Of a DNA stretch of 16,700 nucleotides, positions 1-7,443 are shown piece by piece; the stretch's first letter is position 1, and each line of letters starts with the position of its first letter. A program made the position numbers and the translations under genes. Origin of the DNA: CAYQQJ01 sp964419935. GTDB taxonomy: Bacteria > Pseudomonadota > Gammaproteobacteria > Pseudomonadales > Cellvibrionaceae. Location of the stretch: positions 1 through 16,700 of the forward strand of contig CAYQQJ010000048.1 in the NCBI GenBank assembly GCA_964419935.1, given 5' to 3'. The notes below the pieces were generated by a model that was not told the origin of the DNA, did no database searches, and saw only the letters and a list, made by a program, of their open reading frames with translations.

Positions 1-4
1 ATAC

Positions 5-59
5 TTTCCCTTTTCCCTTTTCCCTTTTCCCTTTTCCCTTTTCCCTTTTCCCTTTTCCC
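5..59. repeat. TTTTCCC heptanucleotide tandem array
   Basis: Seven perfect head-to-tail copies of TTTTCCC run from 11 to 59, preceded by a copy missing one T at 5-10. The array ends 8 bases before the nfi start codon, so it occupies the place where a promoter spacer or ribosome-binding region would lie. The minus strand reads GGGAAAA repeatedly, giving eight G3 runs with A4 spacers, which fits the usual G-quadruplex pattern (G3 runs with loops of 1-7). The whole tract is purine on one strand and pyrimidine on the other. The repeat itself is certain; any regulatory role is inference. Confidence 0.97.
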
Positions 60-67
60 AGGCACCC

Positions 68-754
68 ATGACACTCACATCGCGCATTCAAACATTTTTG
101 ACTGACTGGCCTCAGACGATTGCTGAGGCGAAGGTTGTTCAGGCGCGCCTGCGTCAGGACGTCAGTTTGCGTGATGGTTTTCCGAAAAACATCAAACTGA
201 TTGCGGGTACCGATGTTGGTTTCAAGGATAAAGGCAAACTGACTCGGGCTGCGGTTGTTGTGCTGGATGCAGTGAGCGGCACGGTGCAGGAAGAGGTTGT
301 TGTGGAGGTTCCCACCTGTTTTCCCTATATCCCGGGTTATCTCTCATTTCGCGAATTACCGGCTTTGTTGCAGGCGGTTGCCAAGCTGAGGGTCGAGCCG
401 GATGTGTTCCTCTGTGACGGGCAAGGTATTGCACACCCACGCAGAGTGGGACTGGCAAGCCATCTGGGAGTGCTACTGGACAAGCCGATGGTCGGCGTCG
501 CCAAGAGTCGCTTGTCAGGCCGTTATGATGAACCCGGTGTGGAAAAGGGCGATGCCTCGCCCTTGCTTGATGGCGACGAGCAGCTCGGCTGGGTATTGCG
601 CAGCCGCACCGGTGTAAAGCCTTTGTTCATTTCACCTGGGCATCGGGTTAGCCTAGGTTCAGCACTAAAGCTCGTGAACGCCAACCTGGGTCGTTTCCGG
701 TTGCCGGAAGCGACCCGGTTGGCAGACAAGCTGGCGTCTCTCAAACCAGTGTAG
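68..754 (+). CDS. nfi: Endonuclease V (deoxyinosine 3'-endonuclease)
   Basis: Cuts DNA at the second phosphodiester bond 3' of deoxyinosine, starting repair of deaminated adenine; acts on DNA in the cytoplasm. The 228-residue product is full length for the family. Recognisable motifs in order: AGTDVGF with D49, the signature PYIPGYLSFRE with E96, LCDGQGIAHPRR with D117 and H123, then VGVAKSRL and ISPGHRVS with H192. D49, E96 and D117 correspond to the metal-binding acidic residues of the family. The ATG is preceded by only a weak AGG five bases upstream, and before that by the heptamer array, so its translation signal is unusual. It converges on the Spy-like gene with an 11-base gap. No clear terminator is visible between them. 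Confidence 0.96.
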   Translation: MTLTSRIQTFLTDWPQTIAEAKVVQARLRQDVSLRDGFPKNIKLIAGTDVGFKDKGKLTRAAVVVLDAVSGTVQEEVVVEVPTCFPYIPGYLSFRELPALLQAVAKLRVEPDVFLCDGQGIAHPRRVGLASHLGVLLDKPMVGVAKSRLSGRYDEPGVEKGDASPLLDGDEQLGWVLRSRTGVKPLFISPGHRVSLGSALKLVNANLGRFRLPEATRLADKLASLKPV

Positions 755-765
755 CGGCTGTAGTC

Positions 766-1113
766 CTAGGAACGATCGTGGTGACGATGTTTGCCGTGCA
801 TCTTTGATTTTCGCTGGTGCCGTCTTTCCTGTCTGGCTTCTTTCAGCGCGGCCATTTCCTCATCGGTAAGAACGGCTTCAAGCTTGGATTGCTGCGCTTT
901 ATGCAGTGCCTTCATTTTTTGCCGAACTTCCTTATGTAGTGCCTGCCGCTGTTCATGGGACGCGGCCATTATCTGCCTTACCTCTTCGGCGCGCCCGTCA
1001 TCCAATTGCAATGTCTCTATGATGTGCTTTCCAGGTTCCGGTGCTGGCCGGGCCAAAGTGGCTGTAGCCGGTAACAATAGGGTCAGGCTTAACAGGATGA
1101 TGTTTGTTTTCAT
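766..1113 (-). CDS. Small periplasmic Spy/CpxP-like protein
   Basis: A 115-residue exported protein: Lys near the N-terminus, a hydrophobic stretch (IILLSLTLLLPATATLA), then a predicted signal peptidase site before RPAPEP. The mature part is a charged, nearly all-helical chain with a LTDEEMAALKE segment resembling the LTxxQ-type motif of Spy/CpxP envelope-stress chaperones, and ends in a His/Arg/Lys-rich tail (QERRHQRKSKMHGKHRHH) that could bind metal. Start choice: two in-frame ATGs lie at 1119 and 1113. A GGAG at 1123-1126 is 3 bases from the first and 9 from the second, so the second is preferred. Family assignment is by composition and layout rather than strong motifs; it could be another LTXXQ-type protein. 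Confidence 0.72.
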   Translation of the reverse strand: MKTNIILLSLTLLLPATATLARPAPEPGKHIIETLQLDDGRAEEVRQIMAASHEQRQALHKEVRQKMKALHKAQQSKLEAVLTDEEMAALKEARQERRHQRKSKMHGKHRHHDRS

Positions 1114-1202
1114 GGTCATTCGCTCCGTTGATACAGGGAATTACTTACAGCGCCAGTATCAAGCGAAATTGCGCAAGAAAAACGGACGAAATGTGGAGGT
1201 TT

Positions 1203-1241
1203 GAGCTGCAAGCCCCAGCCGCAAGCTCCAAGCTAAAAGAT
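1203..1241. repeat. GCAAGCT-type intergenic repeat, single arm
   Basis: AGCTGCAAGC at 1204-1213 is followed by an 18-base unit at 1217-1234 that matches the left arm of the inverted repeat at 12943-12960 at 15 of 18 positions. Both copies continue with CAAGCTAAA, and both loci also contain CTAAAAGAT (1233-1241 and 12983-12991). It lies between the Spy-like gene and the RND exporter, outside any supported gene. I infer that the two loci carry members of one dispersed repeat family. Confidence 0.6.
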
Positions 1242-1252
1242 GGGGAAAGGGA

Positions 1253-1276
1253 CAAAACGGCAGGATCGCCGTTTTG
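1253..1276 (-). terminator. Hairpin, probable terminator of the mlaA-RND operon
   Basis: CAAAACGGC (1253-1261) and GCCGTTTTG (1268-1276) form a perfect 9-bp stem with a 6-base loop. Read on the minus strand, the stem ends in TTTTG about 80 bases after the exporter stop codon, which suits a Rho-independent terminator for that operon. The stem is nearly symmetric (A4 on one side, T4 on the other), so it might also act on + strand transcripts. Confidence 0.55.
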
Positions 1277-1278
1277 CA

Positions 1279-1319
1279 CAGCCGAAGGCTGCCCGAAGGG
1301 TGAGGCACAAGGATGTGCC
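1279..1319. other. Two further short hairpins beside the terminator
   Basis: CAGCC-gaa-GGCTG (1279-1291) and GGCACA-agga-TGTGCC (1304-1319) are two perfect short stems with tetraloop-sized loops, directly after the 9-bp stem at 1253-1276. Together the three form a compact string of hairpins in the gap between the Spy-like gene and the exporter. Such strings are typical of dispersed intergenic repeats or structured RNA, but nothing here identifies a known class. Confidence 0.5.
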
Positions 1320-1354
1320 GAATGAAAAGGACAAATGCAGCGCGGGTGTGGTGG

Positions 1355-3757
1355 TTATGTTTCGCTTTGGGTGCCGGGGACGAATTTGGTGAGTAATACC
1401 GGGAGCAGGGACAGGTTCCATAGGGTGGCCATTGCCATAGCAAGGCTGGCGAACAAGCCGAATTGGACGCTGGGAATGAAATCGGAAAAGCCGAGCATGG
1501 AGAAGCCGAGCATAATAATGATCGATGTGAACAGCACCGCGAATCCCACCGTGGAGTTACAACGTTGCACGGCATCCAGCTTGGAAGCCTGCTTGAGCTC
1601 AGAAGTGTATCTGTGGGTGTAGTGGATGGTGTCGTCAACGGCGATACCCATGGCAATGGAGGCGATGGTAATGGTCATCAAATCAAGGGGCACACCAAGC
1701 ACACCCATAATGCCGAGTACGCTGAGGGTGGCGAGAATATTGGGCGCTATGCCTATCAATGCTATGCGAACTGAGCGAAATATCGCGAAAAACGTCAGCG
1801 TCAGGGCCAGGTAGACCAACCCCAGCGACAGTACCTGGGAGCGGAACAGCTGCTGAAGGACATCCTGATAAAGAACAAACAGACTGGTCAGCGAGTAGTT
1901 TTCCTCCTGAATGCCCAAATTCGTCATTCCGTCGCGGATCGACTGCATCAGATTTGCCCGGTTCAATCCGTCGGTTGCATCCTGAATACGTGCACTGATA
2001 CGAATTTGCGAATGCTCGGGATCAAAAAAGGAGCCGACAAGATCATCGCGCAGGTTTTTATCCAGTGAGCGATACAAGGCGGTCAACTCATATTCGGTCA
2101 GTGGCTTGCCGTCATTGATTTGCTTGGCGAGTTCCGTGAAGTTGACAATTGAAAGGACCTTGCCCATTCCTTCCTGTCGCTCCAGCATAGCTTGAATCTG
2201 CTGCAGTTCCTGAACGGTTGCGGCACTGATAACCAGGTTTCTATCCTGCTGTTGGTCTTCGGGAATGGTTATGATGACGTCAAGCGGCGTGGAACCTCCC
2301 AGTTCCTGGTCAATAAATGTGAGTTCTTTATGCACTCGCGTGGAATCGTCGAAATAGTTGATAAAGCTGTTTTCCACGTTCAACAGGAACAGTCCCGCCG
2401 CGCTCACCAGGCACGCCGCGCCGCTGAGTAAAAGAATCACTTGGGGTCTTTTTTGCGTCATGTAGGTGGAAAGCTTCAACGTCCGTGCGGAAAGCCTGTT
2501 CTGGTGGTTTGCGGAATCCCGCCGGAACAGCATCATTAACGCGGGGCATAGTATGAGGCTGACGACAATTGAGAAAAATATCGCAATTATCATCATCCAG
2601 CCAAAGCTGATCACTGGCTTAATGCCGGTGAACAATAGTGACGCGAAACCGACAGCGGTGGTCAGGCCCGCGTAAAAACACGGCTTGGCCTTGATGAGCA
2701 ATGTTTGCTGTACCAGATCTCGCTGATTCGAATCGCCTTGCGCTGCACTCAACTCGCGATACTGGACAATCAAATGGATTACAATCGCCAGTGTAAGAAT
2801 AATCTGCAGCGCAATAAAGTTGGATGAAATAATCGTGGTTTTCAATCCGAGCAGACCGAACAGCCCCACGGTCATGACCACACTGCTGGTACAGCAGATG
2901 ACCGGGATCAGCATCCAGCGCAGCTTGCGGAACAGGAAGATCAAGGTCAGGCAAATCACCGCAGCAATGATTCCGCCAAATAGAAACAGATCATTCTTGA
3001 TGATCTGAATAAGTTGATAGCTCAGCACGTGCACACCGCCGAGGAAAATGTCGGCGTCATCTTCATAACCCACGATAATCTCGCGGATGGTCTTGATCTC
3101 TTCTATGCGGCTACGGTTGAGGTTTTCCTCAATGGGTTCAGCCTGTTTTTCGAGCTGCTTGATTTTCTCTTTTTCGGCGTCGGTGAGCTCCCGCTGCAAA
3201 CGGTGCTGCTGGATACTGACGATTTCAGCCTGGATCTTTGCAAGCTTTTCGTCCGCCTTGAACAGGACTTGTAGTGCCGTCGCGGTTTGTTCCTTGTTGA
3301 CCAGAAGTTCTTCGTAAATGGGATGCCCGGCAAACGTCTTCTGCAATTGTTCAATGGAAAAATCCCGCTGCTCCAATGTCCAGCTGCTGGGTTCACCGCC
3401 ACTCAGGCTGTCGTCCATAAGCGACAGCAGGGGCACGTTGAGCAGCGAGCGCACGGACTCCACGCGGTCCAATTCCTTCAATTTCTCGGTGAGAGACGCC
3501 AGGTTGGCAAACGTCTGTTGAGAGAGCACGGTGCCCTTGTGAGGTTTGTAGGCGATCAGCAAAAATTCCTGGGGCGAAAAGCGCTGACTCATGACTTGGG
3601 TTTGAATGTAAACCTGGTTGTCGTCAGTCAGCAGAGTGTCCGCAGAGGCATCAATCTCAAAATGACGGGCCTGCCAGCCGACGATGACGTTCAGTAAAAC
3701 AAACGCTACCAAGGTAAGAATCGGATGATTGAGTATCGCGTTAAGTAAATTCTTCAT
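1355..3757 (-). CDS. RND-superfamily (MMPL/COG1033-type) exporter
   Basis: An 800-residue inner-membrane protein with the duplicated RND layout: TM1 at about 11-28, periplasmic domain to about 255, a block of five TM helices at about 257-412, TM7 at about 440-460, second periplasmic domain to about 635, and a final TM block at about 640-790. The second block carries the typical proton-relay motif GIAVDDTIHYTHRY (D708, D709). The matching helix of the first block (LAIVIHLIVQYRE) has no Asp pair, so the two halves are asymmetric. Residues about 165-225 are highly charged and helical, probably a coiled coil in the first periplasmic domain. Proteins of this type move hydrophobic molecules such as lipids. 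Its ATG overlaps the mlaA stop as ATGA (3754-3757), implying translational coupling and a joint role in envelope lipid transport. The substrate is not known. Confidence 0.9.
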   Translation of the reverse strand: MKNLLNAILNHPILTLVAFVLLNVIVGWQARHFEIDASADTLLTDDNQVYIQTQVMSQRFSPQEFLLIAYKPHKGTVLSQQTFANLASLTEKLKELDRVESVRSLLNVPLLSLMDDSLSGGEPSSWTLEQRDFSIEQLQKTFAGHPIYEELLVNKEQTATALQVLFKADEKLAKIQAEIVSIQQHRLQRELTDAEKEKIKQLEKQAEPIEENLNRSRIEEIKTIREIIVGYEDDADIFLGGVHVLSYQLIQIIKNDLFLFGGIIAAVICLTLIFLFRKLRWMLIPVICCTSSVVMTVGLFGLLGLKTTIISSNFIALQIILTLAIVIHLIVQYRELSAAQGDSNQRDLVQQTLLIKAKPCFYAGLTTAVGFASLLFTGIKPVISFGWMMIIAIFFSIVVSLILCPALMMLFRRDSANHQNRLSARTLKLSTYMTQKRPQVILLLSGAACLVSAAGLFLLNVENSFINYFDDSTRVHKELTFIDQELGGSTPLDVIITIPEDQQQDRNLVISAATVQELQQIQAMLERQEGMGKVLSIVNFTELAKQINDGKPLTEYELTALYRSLDKNLRDDLVGSFFDPEHSQIRISARIQDATDGLNRANLMQSIRDGMTNLGIQEENYSLTSLFVLYQDVLQQLFRSQVLSLGLVYLALTLTFFAIFRSVRIALIGIAPNILATLSVLGIMGVLGVPLDLMTITIASIAMGIAVDDTIHYTHRYTSELKQASKLDAVQRCNSTVGFAVLFTSIIIMLGFSMLGFSDFIPSVQFGLFASLAMAMATLWNLSLLPVLLTKFVPGTQSET

Positions 3758-4584
3758 TCAAGATATTCCGCGTCCCGCTGAACTCCCTGCAAATACATGT
3801 TGCGGAAAAAGATGTAGGGATCATCGCTTTCTTCGACCAGAGGTTGGTAGTTTTCAGCTTCCGGGGCGAAGTCCTGTAAATGGTCGACACCCTGTATCAC
3901 GAGGGTGTCGGGATTTTCAGTGACGTAGTTGATTGGGTGGAGAAAGTGCTCGGTCAGCGCCGAGGTGCCATTGCGCAGGTCAGAGGGGCCCAGCAAGGGG
4001 ATGACCACATACATGCCATAGCCCACGCCGTAGCGCGCCAGGGTATCGCCAAAATCTGTATCCGCTTTTTCAAGGTCAAACCAGCTTGTGGCGGGGTCGA
4101 ACAGGCCCAACAGGCCCACGGTGCTGTTGATACCGAAGCGCAACAGGTTGATGCCCGCGTCTTTTGGCTTTAACTGGAGCAGGTTGTTGACCAGATAAAT
4201 CGGCGCTTTGATGTTATGAAAGAAATTGCCCACGCTGGTGCGCACGGGATCGGGAACGTAGCGCATGTAGCCTTTGCCCAGTGGCACCAATGCGTAGCGA
4301 TAACTGAAGTCGTTAAACGCGAACACGGCCCGGTTGATTTTGATTAGTGGGTCCTTGTAATCCCGATAGGCCACAACGGTGGGTTCAATGTCTGCGGTCT
4401 CTGCGCCAGCAGAGGCGGGTGCGGTCTTGAGGGCAGTATCTTGAGCGGGCTGTGCGGCGCCGGGTTCCGGAATATCGCTGGTGGAGGCGCAGCCGCTACA
4501 AAGTACAGCGGCCAGCACAAAGCTGAGCAACCAACGAGCACTGATATTGGCGTTGCAGAATCCATTTCCCCCGTCAATGCGCAT
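3754..4584 (-). CDS. mlaA: MlaA/VacJ outer-membrane lipoprotein
   Basis: Outer-membrane component of the Mla pathway, which removes misplaced phospholipids from the outer leaflet and so keeps lipid asymmetry. The 276-residue protein has a long N-terminus, a hydrophobic stretch at 18-29 and a lipobox-like LCSGC with C32 as the probable lipidated residue; Cys rather than Leu/Val at -3 is slightly unusual. Family motifs follow: KINRAVFAFNDFSYRY, then NNLLQLKPKDAGINLLRF, NSTVGLLGLFDPATS and VIPLLGPSDLRNG. A purine-rich AAAGAG lies about 10 bases before the ATG. It is the first gene of a two-gene operon with the RND exporter, not next to mlaBCDEF, as is common for this lipoprotein. Function is well supported; coupling to the exporter is inferred from the 4-base overlap. 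Confidence 0.94.
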   Translation of the reverse strand: MRIDGGNGFCNANISARWLLSFVLAAVLCSGCASTSDIPEPGAAQPAQDTALKTAPASAGAETADIEPTVVAYRDYKDPLIKINRAVFAFNDFSYRYALVPLGKGYMRYVPDPVRTSVGNFFHNIKAPIYLVNNLLQLKPKDAGINLLRFGINSTVGLLGLFDPATSWFDLEKADTDFGDTLARYGVGYGMYVVIPLLGPSDLRNGTSALTEHFLHPINYVTENPDTLVIQGVDHLQDFAPEAENYQPLVEESDDPYIFFRNMYLQGVQRDAEYLE

Positions 4585-4784
4585 GCTAATTCTCTTTATT
4601 GGGTGAGTGAGCCAGCAAATCGGACACGAGCTGATCCACTTTGGAGTTCACGGCGGGCGGCAAGTTTCGTTATCAGGTGTAGGAGTGAGGCTAGAGATTT
4701 GCGGGCGACAGGGTGTGGCTAACATTTAAAGCATTGTTTGTGGGACAGGAAGAGAAAGTGGCTGCCAGAGAAAGTTACAGACAC

Positions 4785-4808
4785 AAAAAAGCCGGCACGG
4801 AGCCGGCT
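4785..4808 (-). terminator. Rho-independent terminator of rpsT
   Basis: On the minus strand AGCCGGC-tccgt-GCCGGCT forms a perfect 7-bp GC-rich stem with a 5-base loop, and the transcript then runs into T6 (plus-strand A tract 4785-4790). It lies about 27 bases after the S20 stop codon, a classic intrinsic terminator. It separates rpsT from mlaA, so mlaA needs its own promoter in 4585-4784, where I found no convincing -35/-10 pair. Confidence 0.93.
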
Positions 4809-4835
4809 GTCGATATAGGGTATTGAAGCAGTAGA

Positions 4836-5102
4836 TCAGGCCGCAAGCGCCTTGATCTGAGCATTCAAACGGCTCTTGTGACGTGCCGCTTTGTTCTTGG
4901 CGATAATGCCTTTGTCAGCGATACGGTCGAGAACCGGTACGGCATCCGCGTAGGCTGTTTTGGCCGCTTCAAGGTCACCTGCTTGGATCGCTGCCACTAC
5001 TTTCTTCAAATAGGTACGAACCATGGAGCGCAGGCTAGCGTTGTGTTTGCGCGCCTTGTCGTTCTGGCGTGCGCGTTTTTTCGCTTGAGGTGTATTAGCC
5101 AC
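4836..5102 (-). CDS. rpsT: 30S ribosomal protein S20
   Basis: Small-subunit primary binding protein that contacts 16S rRNA. The 88-residue, Lys/Arg/Ala-rich helical sequence (ANTPQAKKRARQNDKARKHN near the N-terminus, KNKAARHKSRLNAQIKAL at the end) is full length. The start codon is GTG at 5100-5102, preceded by a strong AGGAG with about 8 bases spacing. A non-ATG start is shared with the E. coli gene, where UUG is linked to autoregulation; the same is possible here. The gene is followed by an intrinsic terminator. The 142 bases upstream, up to the sensor-kinase stop, must hold its promoter, but I could not pick one out with confidence. Confidence 0.97.
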   Translation of the reverse strand: MANTPQAKKRARQNDKARKHNASLRSMVRTYLKKVVAAIQAGDLEAAKTAYADAVPVLDRIADKGIIAKNKAARHKSRLNAQIKALAA

Positions 5103-5244
5103 CGTATAGCTCCTAAAAATGAGTGATTCTGTTGGGGACCCGCCGCAGTGCTGTGATGAAACGCTCGCCGCCGGTTAAGTGGCTGGAGCTTACGGCATCA
5201 GGTCCGATCAAGGACGCGGTATTATCCGTGTTTGAGCGCTCATG

Positions 5245-7443
5245 TCAAGGCTTGTCGGTCGCCATTCGCTGGATTGGCAGACTCACTTCAAAAACAGCAC
5301 CGGCGTCGTTGGGTAAATTATGGGCGGTAACGCTTCCCCCGTGGAATTCGGCGATCAAGCGCACGATATAGAGGCCGAGACCGAGATGCTGTTCGCCCCT
5401 TTGACCCTCACGTACGGACACCAGAGACTCGAACAGCTGCCCCTGCATGGAGGCAGGCAAGGGCGGGCCGGGATTGCTGATCCGGATAATCAGATGATGG
5501 TCCCCTTGCCGGTCGAGCACAATCTGAACAGTTTGCATCGGCGGGCAGAAATCCGCCGCGTTGTCCGCCAGCTTGTCCAGCATTTGCACCAGTAACTCGG
5601 GTGCTGCGCTGGTGACACAGCGGTCGCAGCGACTGGTAAATTCCCACTCGACCTGAGGGTAGGCGTCGGCGTAGGCCGCGGTGAGATCCCGCAGCAGTTG
5701 CTCCATGTCCACCTGTTCCAGTTCGGCAGAGCGAATCGACTGCTCTACGCGGCTGGCCGAGCTCATGGCTGTGAGTATGCCCGACAGTCGCTCGGCTCCA
5801 TCTTTGGCGCGATCACGGTACACCGCCGCTTGCGGCGACAGCTGTTCATGGTCCAGATTGTCCAGGGACGAGCGAACCACCGCCAGAGGTGTGCGTAATT
5901 CGTGGGACAGCTTGCTGGCAAGTGTCTCCAGGTAACTGTTGTACTGATGCAAACGTTGGAGTAAATCGCTGTAGCGGCGGGCGAGATCGCCCAACTCATC
6001 GCGCCGTCGACTGCGGGGAAAGGCGCGGCTGATGCGGCCATTGCGGTCAACCGCCTGCTCCGCCGCCTTGCTCAGGCGCTGGATGCGCCAGGACAGCCAG
6101 CTGGCGTAGGTCAGCAGCCCGAGCCCGGCGATGGCGAAGGCGATCAGCGAATAGCTGACCAGACGGCTGAACGCGCTGTCGGTCATGGCATGCAAGGTAT
6201 CCGTGGTTTGCTCCGCGACCACAACCGCTGTGACAGTGCCAGACGCTATGACCGGTACAGCAACACGCACCGTCTGCTTGCCGTTGGCGCGGTACCAGCG
6301 AGCCGACGTGTTGCCCGACAGCGCCTCTTGTAGTGCCTCGGGAGCGAATCGGCCGGCGGGACGAGGATTTGGCAGCGGTGGAAATTGTTGCTGTGCCAAA
6401 GCGAGGCGATATAGCCGGGTCAGAAGTCGATTGCTGGAGAACTCGGCTGGCGCGTCATCGGCAAAAGATCTGTCGGAAGGCGCCGTTTGACCGGCTTGCG
6501 CAATCAGCCAGGACTGCGGCGTGGCCAGGCGCAGCATGACGCCTGTGTCCTTTCCCGCAAATACGGCGAGAGTATCGTCCAGCACCAGGTTGCGCGAAAC
6601 CATTGGTGGTGGCGCCTGTGCAGAAACTAATGGTGTCGAAACTAATGGCGCCGTCAATTCCTCAGGAACAGATTTTTCGGGGAAAAAGGTACTGAGCTGC
6701 CGATTGTTTGATCCCTGAGCGTCATTGACAAGCATTCCAAAGTGGCCAAGCGCCCAGCTCAACGGCAAACGCAGTTCCAGCTGGTAGCCATTCTGCCATT
6801 CCTGCCAAATGCCGCTCAATCGGTGCTCTCGCCCACCGTCAGCATCCAGAATGGTGACCTGGCCCGGAGCGCCGGTGTGCACGGTGAATGGCACCAGTGG
6901 TTGCCCCGGCGGTGTCAGCCACAGCGTCAGATTGTCGCTCTCGTGCGGCGCGCGCATAGGCGCGTAGTAGACGGGTGTGCGGTCCGATATCTGACAGAAC
7001 AGAAATAGCTCGTCACCGTGGCGCCCGGCCAGCAACTTCAGCGTTAGAGGTTGGGCGTCGGAGGTATGGGCTTGATAAGTTTGTACCTGCAGGCCGAGGT
7101 TGCGCCAATCGTCACCATAGCCATCGATGACGGGGCGGGCGTCCAATATATGTGCGTAAATCGGTTCAACCCCTACCGTCGCGATCGATGAGGTTACTGG
7201 ATCGCTGCGCGGCTTTTTCTGTGCGCCCGGATCAGGCTGCGCTGATGGGGAGGCGCTAGTAATCAACTGGAGTAAGTCGTCGTCACTGGCCAACCGCGCC
7301 GCTACGGCCTGAGCGGTGGCCGTCAGTGCTGCCTGTTGGCCCTGGCGCAGCGTTTTTTCCATCTCCTGAATGTACTCGCACCCGGCCCATGGCAGGCTCA
7401 GCGTGAGGAGGCTGATCAGTAACAGTTGGCGGCGCAGTCTCAT
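5245..7443 (-). CDS. pdsS: Sensor histidine kinase, PdsS-like (dedicated sortase system type)
   Basis: A 732-residue membrane kinase paired with the upstream response regulator (ATGA overlap at 7440-7443). Layout: TM1 at about 6-22, a large periplasmic region 23-428, TM2 at about 429-449, a HAMP-like linker 450-500, H-box KLSHELRTPL with the phosphorylated H514, N-box DKLADNAADF with N628, a divergent G1 (ISNPGPPLP at 655-663, lacking the usual Asp) and G2 LGLGLYIVRL around 687-696. Periplasmic residues about 95-250 (IDGYGDDW, then alternating strands and NLTLWLTPP) look like a CBM9/DOMON-type beta-sandwich, which would suggest sensing of a carbohydrate or similar ligand. From memory the N-terminus and layout match the marine 'proteobacterial dedicated sortase system' kinase family; the name is by family, not tested. 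The ligand is unknown. No sortase gene is beside it. Confidence 0.85.
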   Translation of the reverse strand: MRLRRQLLLISLLTLSLPWAGCEYIQEMEKTLRQGQQAALTATAQAVAARLASDDDLLQLITSASPSAQPDPGAQKKPRSDPVTSSIATVGVEPIYAHILDARPVIDGYGDDWRNLGLQVQTYQAHTSDAQPLTLKLLAGRHGDELFLFCQISDRTPVYYAPMRAPHESDNLTLWLTPPGQPLVPFTVHTGAPGQVTILDADGGREHRLSGIWQEWQNGYQLELRLPLSWALGHFGMLVNDAQGSNNRQLSTFFPEKSVPEELTAPLVSTPLVSAQAPPPMVSRNLVLDDTLAVFAGKDTGVMLRLATPQSWLIAQAGQTAPSDRSFADDAPAEFSSNRLLTRLYRLALAQQQFPPLPNPRPAGRFAPEALQEALSGNTSARWYRANGKQTVRVAVPVIASGTVTAVVVAEQTTDTLHAMTDSAFSRLVSYSLIAFAIAGLGLLTYASWLSWRIQRLSKAAEQAVDRNGRISRAFPRSRRRDELGDLARRYSDLLQRLHQYNSYLETLASKLSHELRTPLAVVRSSLDNLDHEQLSPQAAVYRDRAKDGAERLSGILTAMSSASRVEQSIRSAELEQVDMEQLLRDLTAAYADAYPQVEWEFTSRCDRCVTSAAPELLVQMLDKLADNAADFCPPMQTVQIVLDRQGDHHLIIRISNPGPPLPASMQGQLFESLVSVREGQRGEQHLGLGLYIVRLIAEFHGGSVTAHNLPNDAGAVFEVSLPIQRMATDKP

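Noticed and set aside
1..60. CRISPR array suspected from the left-edge repeats
   Set aside because: The 7-base units are directly contiguous with no spacers, so this is a simple tandem repeat.
5233..5242. Palindrome TGAGCGCTCA just downstream of the sensor kinase
   Set aside because: Only 10 bases, no T run, no second copy in a promoter. Not enough for a terminator or operator call.
7376..7443. Lipobox-like LPWAGC at the N-terminus of the sensor kinase
   Set aside because: Trp at -3 is atypical and the protein is an inner-membrane kinase with a second TM helix. The segment is better read as the first membrane anchor.
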